Below, one piece after another: positions 6,648 through 12,362 of a DNA stretch of 12,362 nt. Position 1 is the stretch's first letter. The number at the start of each line of letters is the position of its first letter. The notes below the pieces were generated by a model. The model saw only the letters and a program-made list of their open reading frames with translations, was not told the DNA's origin and ran no database searches. Source of the DNA: Pseudomonadota bacterium (GTDB taxonomy: Bacteria > Pseudomonadota > Gammaproteobacteria > Steroidobacterales > Steroidobacteraceae); NCBI GenBank assembly GCA_018241455.1, contig JAFEDW010000039.1:1-12362 (forward strand), in the 5' to 3' direction. The position numbers and the translations under genes were made by a program.

Positions 6648-7769
6648 GTGAACGGACAGGCACCGACCCCGCCCATCGGCATCGGCATCGTCGGTTGCGG
6701 CAACGCGATGGACGGCGCCTACATGCCGGTGGTCGATCGCCTCCAGCAGCAGGGCAAGGCGCGGCTCATCGGCGCGACGCACACCTCGCGCCGCGGCGCG
6801 CGCGCGGTCTTGAAGAAATGGCGCATCCCGAAATATTTCGACACGCTCGAGGCCCTGCTCGCCTCGGGCGACATCGACGTCGTCGTCGTGCTGACGCCGA
6901 TGCGGCAGCACGCGGCGATCGCCGCCGCAGCCCTCGCCGCCGGCAAACATGTGCTGGTCGAAAAGCCGATGGCCGTGACGTTGCCCGATGCGCGCCGGCT
7001 CCTCGCGGCGGCGAAACGCGCACGGCGGCATCTGCTGTGCGCGCCGTTCGTGACCTTGAGCCCGACCTTCAGCCGGATTCGCGCCCGCATCGAGGCCGGC
7101 GACATCGGCAAGGTCTGCCTGGCGCGTGCCCGCTACGGCTGGGCGGGCCCCGATTGGTCGGAGTGGTTCTACCAGCGTGGCGGCGGTCCGATCTTCGATC
7201 TCGCCGTGTACAACCTGACCAGCCTCACCGCGCTCTTGGGTCCCGCGCGCCGCGTCAGCGCGATGACCGGCATCGCGCAAGCCGAGCGCCGGGTACGCGG
7301 CCGCAGGATCCGCGCGCAGGTCCCTGACAACGTGCAGATCACGCTCGATTTCGGGCGCAGCGTGTTCGCGACCGTGACGTCCGGCTTCACGATGCAGAAG
7401 TACCGCTCGCCCGCCATCGAGCTCTACGGCACCGAGGGCACGCTGCAACTCATGGGCGACGACTGGGCGCCGGATGGCTACGAGCTGTGGCGCAACGCCG
7501 TCGGCGCGTGGCAGGTGTTCGGCGAGAGCGATCCGCACTGGCAATGGACGCAGGGACTCGTGCACCTCGTGGATTGCCTGCGGCAGCATCGCCGCCCGGA
7601 CGTGCGCCCGGAGCACGCCTACCATGTGCTCGAGGTCATGCTCGCCGCGGAACGGGCATCGCGCACCGGCCGCGCCCAGCCGATTCGCAGCCGCTTCCGC
7701 CTGCCGCCGCTGCGCACCGAAGCGGCGGGAGCCGACGCGCACCGCATCCACAATCGCCCGACCGATTGA
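6648..7769 (+). CDS. Gfo/Idh/MocA-family NAD(P)-dependent sugar oxidoreductase
   Basis: The protein is 373 residues and predicted cytoplasmic, with no signal peptide. The N-terminal dinucleotide fold starts at once (GIGIVGCGNAMDGAYMPV, residues 11-28). The family's Lys motif is VEKPM with Lys106. The substrate side has GGGPIFDLAVYNL (178-190), giving Asp184 and Tyr188. That Asp-x3-Tyr layout resembles glucose-fructose oxidoreductase rather than the D-x3-H of inositol dehydrogenase types. The start is GTG with a GGGAG nine bases upstream (6634-6638), 19 bases after the GMC stop. The stop overlaps the next start (TGATG). In 3-keto-sugar pathways such enzymes reduce or interconvert keto-glucosides, which would match the upstream dehydrogenase; this is inferred. 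The C-terminal 25 residues (Arg/Pro-rich) extend past the fold. Confidence 0.88.
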   Translation: MNGQAPTPPIGIGIVGCGNAMDGAYMPVVDRLQQQGKARLIGATHTSRRGARAVLKKWRIPKYFDTLEALLASGDIDVVVVLTPMRQHAAIAAAALAAGKHVLVEKPMAVTLPDARRLLAAAKRARRHLLCAPFVTLSPTFSRIRARIEAGDIGKVCLARARYGWAGPDWSEWFYQRGGGPIFDLAVYNLTSLTALLGPARRVSAMTGIAQAERRVRGRRIRAQVPDNVQITLDFGRSVFATVTSGFTMQKYRSPAIELYGTEGTLQLMGDDWAPDGYELWRNAVGAWQVFGESDPHWQWTQGLVHLVDCLRQHRRPDVRPEHAYHVLEVMLAAERASRTGRAQPIRSRFRLPPLRTEAAGADAHRIHNRPTD

Positions 7770-9145
7770 TGCGCGATCGAATCAACCTGCCCTACGTGCT
7801 GTTCCTGGCCGTGACCGCGGCCACCGGCGGACTGCTGTTCGGCTTCGATGTCGCGATCATCAGCGGCGCCGGCCCGTTCCTGCTGAAGCATTTCGAACTC
7901 GACGACCTGAGCCTCGGCATCGCGTTCAGCTCGCTGTTGTTCGGCTGCGTCGTCGGCTCAGCGGTTGCCGGGCGCATCACCGACCGCTACGGCCGCCGAC
8001 GCATCCTGCTGCTGGTTGCGGTGCTGTTCGCGCTCACCTCGGCCGCGACTGGCCTGGCCTGGAGTTTCAACAGTTTCCTCGTCGCGCGTTTCCTCGGCGG
8101 GCTTGCGGTCGGCGCCGTTTCGCTCGTGTCGCCGATGTATGTATCCGAGATCTCGCCGCCGACGTTGCGCGGCCGCATGGGGACGCTGTACCAGATGTCG
8201 ATCGTCACCGGCATCCTGGTCTCGTACTGCATCAACTACCTGCTGCGCGACCTCGGGCCCGACAACTGGCGCTGGATGTTCCTGACGGGTGTGATCCCGT
8301 CGGTGATCTTCTTGTTGCTGTTGTTGCTGGCGCCCGAGACACCGCGTTACCTCGCGATGGCCGGCAGGCGCGATGAGGCCTTCGCGATCATGGAACGCAT
8401 CGGCGGCCGCGCCAGCGCCGAATTCGCAATGCGCGAAATCAGCGCCAGCCTCGCGACGCCGCGCCGCGGCTGGCGCGACTTGCTGCAGCCGGGCATCCGC
8501 CGCGCGCTGGTCGTCGGCTTCTGGCTCGCGATCCTGATCCATTTCTCCGGCATCAACACCGTCATCGACTACGCGCCGGCAATCTTCCAGTCGGCCGGAT
8601 GGAAGCTCGATGCGGCGCTGCTGTCGACCTTCGTCGTCGGCCTGACGAATTTCATTTTCACCGCGGTGTCGTTCTGGACCATCGACCGCTACGGCCGCCG
8701 CCCGCTGTACATCGCCGGCTCAGCAGGCATGGCTGTCACGCTCGCGGCGCTCACCATCGCGGTGCTGCTCGGGCAATTCCACGGCGCATTGGTGCTCGTA
8801 CTCATACTGGCTTACCTGGTTTGCTTCTGTTCATGCATAGGCCCGGTGTTCTGGACGCTGGTGCCGGAGATCTTCCCGAACAACGTCCGCGGCACCGCGA
8901 TGATCGTGCCGGTGCTTACGCAGTGGATCGCGAATGCGATCGTCGTGTTGCTGTTCCCGGCGGCGTTGCATCGCCTGGGCCAGGCCGCGACCTTCGGCTT
9001 CCTCGCTGCGGTGTCGCTGGTACAGGCCTTGTTCACGATCGCTTTCGTGCCCGAGACCAAGAACCGCCCGCTCGAGGAGATCGAGCAATTCTGGACCGGC
9101 AAGCCGCTGCCTGCGGCGGCGAGCCACGCGGCAGGGGCGAACTAG
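7769..9145 (+). CDS. Sugar-porter family MFS transporter
   Basis: This is an inner-membrane carrier of 458 residues with 12 predicted transmembrane helices. It carries sugar-porter signatures: GFDVAIISGA in TM1, GRITDRYGRRR (68-78) and its repeat DRYGRRP (306-312) in the cytoplasmic loops, PETPRYL (189-195), FSGINTVIDYAPAIF (259-273), VPEIFPNNVRGTA (365-377) and PETKNRPLEEIEQFW (428-442). It probably imports a hexose, disaccharide or oxidised sugar by proton symport. The ATG at 7769 overlaps the previous stop (TGATG) and begins at the usual distance before TM1; upstream in-frame codons lie inside the Gfo/Idh gene. The canonical QQ before SGIN is replaced by IHF, which may alter sugar specificity. 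The next gene starts one base after the stop. The substrate is unknown; operon context suggests the product of the glucanase or of the GMC dehydrogenase. Confidence 0.95.
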   Translation: MRDRINLPYVLFLAVTAATGGLLFGFDVAIISGAGPFLLKHFELDDLSLGIAFSSLLFGCVVGSAVAGRITDRYGRRRILLLVAVLFALTSAATGLAWSFNSFLVARFLGGLAVGAVSLVSPMYVSEISPPTLRGRMGTLYQMSIVTGILVSYCINYLLRDLGPDNWRWMFLTGVIPSVIFLLLLLLAPETPRYLAMAGRRDEAFAIMERIGGRASAEFAMREISASLATPRRGWRDLLQPGIRRALVVGFWLAILIHFSGINTVIDYAPAIFQSAGWKLDAALLSTFVVGLTNFIFTAVSFWTIDRYGRRPLYIAGSAGMAVTLAALTIAVLLGQFHGALVLVLILAYLVCFCSCIGPVFWTLVPEIFPNNVRGTAMIVPVLTQWIANAIVVLLFPAALHRLGQAATFGFLAAVSLVQALFTIAFVPETKNRPLEEIEQFWTGKPLPAAASHAAGAN

Positions 9146-9146
9146 C

Positions 9147-9992
9147 ATGGCGCGCGGCGTCATCGACGACGCGGCGGTGGCGGCTTTCAACGCCGACGGT
9201 TATGTACTCGTGCGCGGCATGCTCGATGCCGAGGAAACCGCACTGCTTGGGCAGGCCGCGCGCGAAGACCGCGTGCTCGATGAACACGCCTTCGGCCGCG
9301 ACGATGGCGAGGGCGGCACGGTGCGGCTGGCGCTGTGGAACCATCCGACCGACACGATCTACGGCATGATCGCGCGCTGCGAATCGATCGTCGGCTCGAT
9401 GGAAAAACTGCTCGGCGGCGAGGTCTACCACTATCACTCGAAGATGATCATGAAGGATCCGCGTGTCGGTGGCGCCTGGACCTGGCACCAGGACTACGGC
9501 TACTGGTACCAGAACGGCGCGCTGTTCCCGTGGATGGGCAGCGCGTTCATCGCGATCGACCCGGCGACGCGCGAGAACGGCTGCCTGCAGATGATCCGCG
9601 GCTCGCACCTGCTCGGCCGCATCGACCACGTGCTCACCGGCGAACAGGCGGGCGCCGACCCCGAGCGCGTCGGGGAAATACTGAAGCGCCTCGAACTCGT
9701 CCACGTCGAGATGGCGCCCGGCGACACCGTGTTCTTCCACGCCAATACGCTGCATCGCTCGGACCAGAATCGTTCGCTTAAACCCCGCTGGTCGATGATC
9801 TGCAGCTACAATGCCGCGCGCAACGATCCTTACCGCGACTCGCACCACCCGCGCTACACGCCGCTGGTCAAGGTGCCGGATGCGAAGATCCGCGAGTATG
9901 GTATGCGCCGTTTCGCCGCCGGCGAGGGCGAAGACATATGGCTCGATCCGCAACATGACCGCAGCGCCGGAACGCTGCCAGGGAAATCCTGA
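9147..9992 (+). CDS. PhyH-family Fe(II)/2-oxoglutarate-dependent dioxygenase
   Basis: This is a 281-residue phytanoyl-CoA dioxygenase-like enzyme, predicted cytoplasmic. The double-stranded beta-helix iron site is complete: WHQDY gives His114 and Asp116, and TLHRSDQN gives distal His203. The 2-oxoglutarate-binding Arg is Arg214 in the typical HxSxxNxSxxxR arrangement (Ser205, Asn208, Ser210). N-terminal FNADGYVLVRGML (14-26) and ENGCLQMIRGSH (143-154) are further family marks. The ATG at 9147 has an AGGGG site (9133-9137) nine bases upstream; open codons before it lie inside the transporter gene. The stop overlaps the next start (TGATG). Family members hydroxylate very diverse small molecules, so the substrate cannot be read from sequence. 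Its place between a sugar transporter and a glucanase suggests action on a sugar-derived or glycoside aglycone compound, as weak inference. Confidence 0.9.
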   Translation: MARGVIDDAAVAAFNADGYVLVRGMLDAEETALLGQAAREDRVLDEHAFGRDDGEGGTVRLALWNHPTDTIYGMIARCESIVGSMEKLLGGEVYHYHSKMIMKDPRVGGAWTWHQDYGYWYQNGALFPWMGSAFIAIDPATRENGCLQMIRGSHLLGRIDHVLTGEQAGADPERVGEILKRLELVHVEMAPGDTVFFHANTLHRSDQNRSLKPRWSMICSYNAARNDPYRDSHHPRYTPLVKVPDAKIREYGMRRFAAGEGEDIWLDPQHDRSAGTLPGKS

Positions 9993-12262
9993 TGCTCTTG
10001 AAATCGACGGCTGCTGTATCGCTGCTCATCGCGCTGGCTTTCGCGCCCGCGCTGCATGCGCAGGGCACGTATTACCGCCACGCCTTCTTCGACAACAGCC
10101 TGGAAGGCGATTTCTACTGGAACAGTTCGGCTCAGGCGGCCGCGCCGAGCGCGCTCGAATTGCAGCATCGCAAGCTCCCGGTCGAGACGCGCTGGTACCT
10201 GTCGCCGCCGAATGCGATCCGCCTGCAATGGCAATCGCTGCGCGGCGGCGGCTGGGACGCCGAGATCCATCTGGTCAACTTCCCGAATCGTTGGCCGGAG
10301 CTGAGCGGGCAAAATCTCTATTTCTGGATTTACTCGCCGACTGCGATCGCGGCGGCCGACCTGCCCGAGTTCCTGCTGTCGGATGCGCGCGAGGGCCTGC
10401 AGGTGGCCGAGTTTCCCGGGAGCTTTACGGCGCCGGAGCCACTCGGCAAATACGCCGGCGACGTGCCGGCGGGCAAATGGCTGCGCGTGCGCGTGCCGAT
10501 GCGCAAGCTCCGCTCGGCCTCGGTGTTCGAGTTCCATCCCGAGCGCCTGCAGAGCGTGATCTTCCACCAGGGGCGCGCCGATGGCGTCGCGCACACGCTG
10601 ATCGTCGACCAGATCTACGTCGATGATGAACCGCGGGTCGCGAGTGCCGCGACACGCCGCAGCAAGGCCGCCAGGCCCGAGGCGCCGCGCACGCCCACGC
10701 AACTGACCGCCACCGGCTATGAGCGCCACGTGCTGCTGCATTGGGAGGCGGCCGAATCCGATGCGCTGGCGCACTACGTAATCTACCGCTCGCGCGACGG
10801 CGGCCCCTACGCACCGATCGGCATCGCGCTGCCCGGCACGCACCGCTACGTCGATTTCATCGGCAGCATTGGCGTCAAGGCCAGCTACAAGGTTGCCGAG
10901 GCCGACTGGAACAACCGCAGTTCACTGATGTCTGCGCCCGCGAGCGCCGCGACGCGCGCGATGAGTGACGACGAGTTGCTGACGATGCTGCAGGAAGCGG
11001 CGTTCCAGTATTACTGGGACGGCGGCGAGCCAAACTCCGGCATGGCGCACGAGAACCTGCCGGGCGACGACCGCATCGTCGCCACCGGCGCCAGCGGCTT
11101 CATGATCGAGGCGATCCTGGTCGGCATCGAACGCCACTTCATCACGCGCGAGCAGGGGCTCGCGCGCCTGACGCGCATCGTCAGCTTCCTCGAACGCGCC
11201 CCGCGCTACCACGGCGCGTGGTCGCACTACATGAACGGCGCGACCGCGCAGACGATGCCGCTGTTCGGCATGCTCGACAACGGCGGCGACCTGGTCGAGA
11301 CCGCGTTCATCACGCAGGGCCTGCTCACCGCGCGGCAGTATTTCAACCACGAAACGCCGGCCGAGCGCGATCTCGCCCGGCGCATCACCAAGCTGTGGGA
11401 AGGCATCGAGTGGGACTGGTACCGCGACGGTCCGCAGGGCGATTTCCTGTACTGGCACTGGTCGCCGCAGTGGGCCTTCCAGATCCACCACCCGTTGATC
11501 GGCTTCAACGAGGTGATGGTGGCCTACCTGCTGGCGATCGCCTCGCCCACGCACCCGGTGCCGGCCGGGATGTACTACTCCGGCTGGGCCGGCCAGAACG
11601 AGCGCGCGCTGTCCTACCGCCGCGGCTGGTCTGGAAGTTCCGACGGCGATCACTACTACAACGGCAATACGTATTTCGGCATCAAGCTCGATGTCGGTGT
11701 CGGCACCGGCGGCCCGCTGTTCTTCACGCACTACTCATTCATGGGTTTCGACCCGCACGTGCTGCACGACAAGTACACGAGCTCGTACTTCGACAACAAC
11801 CGCAACATCGCGCTGATCAACCAGGCCTACTGCATCGCGAATCCGAAGCACTTCGCCGGCTACGGCGCCGATGCCTGGGGACTCACGGCGAGCGATGGCC
11901 CGACCGGCTACAAGACGCCGGCCCCCGATGCGGAGAACGACAACGGCACGATCACGCTGACCGGCGCGCTGGCCTCATTCCCGTATACGCCCGAAGCCTC
12001 TATGGCCGCGTTCAAGCACTACTACCGCGACCTCGGCGCGCAGCTCTGGGACATCTACGGCCCGCGCGACGCCTACAACCCGACGCTCAATTGGGTGTCG
12101 CCGATCTACATGGGCCTGAACCAGGCGCCGATCGTCGCAATGGTCGAGAACTACCGCACCGGCCTGTTGTGGAAGACCTTCATGTCGAATCCCGAGATTG
12201 CGCGGATGCAGCAGAAGCTCGATGCCGCAACGGCCTCCAGCGGCGCAGCCGGCACCCACTGA
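9992..12262 (+). CDS. Exported glucoamylase-family (PF10091, GH144-like) glycoside hydrolase with N-terminal accessory domains
   Basis: The protein is 756 residues and exported. The signal peptide is residues 1-23 (cleavage near LHA-QGT, no lipobox Cys). Residues about 25-215 are beta-rich and Trp/Tyr-rich and look like a carbohydrate-binding or jelly-roll module. Residues about 233-318 form a fibronectin type III-like domain (PTQLTATGYERHVLLHW, HYVIYRSRDGGPY). Residues about 324-745 are the (alpha/alpha)6 catalytic domain of the 'glucoamylase' family (COG5368): FQYYWDGGEPNSGM, TGASGFMIEAILVGIER, HGAWSHYMNG, DLVETAFITQGLL, YWHWSP, and the signature FNEVMVAYLLAIASPTHPV at 505-523. Characterised GH144 members act on beta-1,2-glucans, so starch activity should not be assumed from the family name. 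The ATG overlaps the upstream stop and has an AGGGA seven bases before it. It ends the operon and probably supplies the oligosaccharide handled by the upstream genes. Substrate linkage is uncertain. Confidence 0.9.
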   Translation: MLLKSTAAVSLLIALAFAPALHAQGTYYRHAFFDNSLEGDFYWNSSAQAAAPSALELQHRKLPVETRWYLSPPNAIRLQWQSLRGGGWDAEIHLVNFPNRWPELSGQNLYFWIYSPTAIAAADLPEFLLSDAREGLQVAEFPGSFTAPEPLGKYAGDVPAGKWLRVRVPMRKLRSASVFEFHPERLQSVIFHQGRADGVAHTLIVDQIYVDDEPRVASAATRRSKAARPEAPRTPTQLTATGYERHVLLHWEAAESDALAHYVIYRSRDGGPYAPIGIALPGTHRYVDFIGSIGVKASYKVAEADWNNRSSLMSAPASAATRAMSDDELLTMLQEAAFQYYWDGGEPNSGMAHENLPGDDRIVATGASGFMIEAILVGIERHFITREQGLARLTRIVSFLERAPRYHGAWSHYMNGATAQTMPLFGMLDNGGDLVETAFITQGLLTARQYFNHETPAERDLARRITKLWEGIEWDWYRDGPQGDFLYWHWSPQWAFQIHHPLIGFNEVMVAYLLAIASPTHPVPAGMYYSGWAGQNERALSYRRGWSGSSDGDHYYNGNTYFGIKLDVGVGTGGPLFFTHYSFMGFDPHVLHDKYTSSYFDNNRNIALINQAYCIANPKHFAGYGADAWGLTASDGPTGYKTPAPDAENDNGTITLTGALASFPYTPEASMAAFKHYYRDLGAQLWDIYGPRDAYNPTLNWVSPIYMGLNQAPIVAMVENYRTGLLWKTFMSNPEIARMQQKLDAATASSGAAGTH

Positions 12263-12285
12263 GCCTGCCCGCCGCTTGGTTGGCT

Positions 12286-12336
12286 GGCCGGTTGGTTGAC
12301 CGGCCCGACCGCAGCGCGGCTGACCTTTTTTGTTTT
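12286..12336 (+). terminator. Probable rho-independent terminator of the sugar operon
   Basis: A perfect seven-base stem GGCCGGT (12286-12292) / ACCGGCC (12299-12305) with a six-base loop is followed by a second small hairpin CAGC-GCG-GCTG (12312-12322). After it come ACC and a T-rich run TTTTTTGTTTT (12326-12336). This is the only long T-run seen in the window and it starts about 60 bases after the last stop. The main stem is about 20 bases from the T-run, so the nearer short hairpin, or a wobble-paired longer fold, would have to be the active terminator. Confidence 0.55.
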
Positions 12337-12344
12337 GAGCGTTA

Positions 12345-12362
12345 CATGTACGCGCGTACATG
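12345..12362. promoter_or_regulatory. Perfect 18-base palindrome, candidate operator at window edge
   Basis: CATGTACGCGCGTACATG is identical to its own reverse complement over 18 bases and runs to the last base shown, so it may be longer. It lies after the terminator, in the presumed control region of the next gene. Even length and a central CpG suit LacI- or TetR-type repressor sites, but no regulator gene is in view to confirm this. Confidence 0.5.

Noticed and set aside
4937..6703. Long antisense open frame (588 codons) opposite the GMC gene
   Set aside because: Same reasoning: low-complexity Arg/Ala/Val composition, no motif, and it mirrors the FAD dehydrogenase. The shorter antisense frames at 6345-7751 and 9854-10843 were rejected likewise.
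7487..7768. Upstream starts for the MFS transporter (ATG 7487), PhyH (8934) and receiver (3387) frames
   Set aside because: These extensions overlap the preceding genes, encode Arg-rich shadow sequence, and have no domain content. The internal ATGs at 7769, 9147 and 3699 sit at the conserved family N-termini.
9992..12262. Starch-degrading glucoamylase (GH15) as the name for the last gene
   Set aside because: The motifs match the PF10091/COG5368 family, whose characterised GH144 members act on beta-1,2-glucans. The family label 'glucoamylase' does not show alpha-glucan activity.
1..12362. CRISPR arrays, tRNA/rRNA genes, insertion sequences or integrase sites
   Set aside because: No regularly spaced repeats, cloverleaf-like sequences, transposase motifs or terminal inverted repeats were seen. 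The base composition looks even across the window.

Overview
The window is G+C-rich (about two thirds by eye). It holds ten tightly packed genes, all on the + strand, with very little intergenic DNA. Gene content (SCO protein, c-type cytochrome, Tat-exported dehydrogenase subunit, sugar-porter MFS, periplasmic glucanase) and the short Shine-Dalgarno or overlapping starts point to an aerobic, heterotrophic Gram-negative proteobacterium. A high-GC gammaproteobacterium (Steroidobacter/Xanthomonadales-like) is my guess. That placement is inference only, as no rRNA or other marker gene is present.

Region 1 (start to 4118) is a redox or copper sensing-like cassette. It contains a SCO-family thioredoxin-fold protein whose 5' end lies outside the window, then an exported protein joining a mono-heme cytochrome c domain to a periplasmic-binding-protein domain. 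A membrane-bound HAMP-type histidine kinase and a stand-alone CheY-like receiver follow. The first two genes overlap (TTGA), and the others are separated by 27 and 8 bases. The heme/ligand-binding fusion beside a kinase with a periplasmic loop suggests a periplasmic redox or ligand sensor that signals through the kinase. The physiological signal and the output are unknown.

Region 2 (4119 to 4211) is a 93-base gap with a small inverted repeat, a good sigma70-like promoter (TTGACC-17-TACAAA) and a GGGGA ribosome binding site ahead of a TTG start.

Region 3 (4212 to 12262) reads as one six-gene sugar-catabolism operon with overlaps or gaps of 19 bases or less. It encodes a Tat-exported gluconate-2-dehydrogenase subunit-3-like protein, a GMC flavoprotein dehydrogenase with a Cys cluster, a Gfo/Idh/MocA oxidoreductase, a sugar-porter MFS transporter, a PhyH-type Fe(II)/2-oxoglutarate dioxygenase, and a large exported 'glucoamylase' (PF10091, GH144-like) protein. 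A plausible reading is that a beta-glucan, perhaps beta-1,2-linked, is cut in the periplasm. The product would be oxidised there by the GMC complex, possibly at C3 of a glucoside, imported by the MFS carrier and processed further by the Gfo/Idh enzyme. The dioxygenase has no obvious place in that scheme and is the most open question. No glycosidase for the final cleavage and no dedicated cytochrome subunit for the dehydrogenase are visible; they may lie outside the window.

Region 4 (12263 to the end) has stem-loops followed by a T-rich tract (probable terminator), then a perfect 18-base palindrome at the very edge. The palindrome looks like an operator for whatever gene comes next. No RNA genes, mobile elements or CRISPR arrays were seen.
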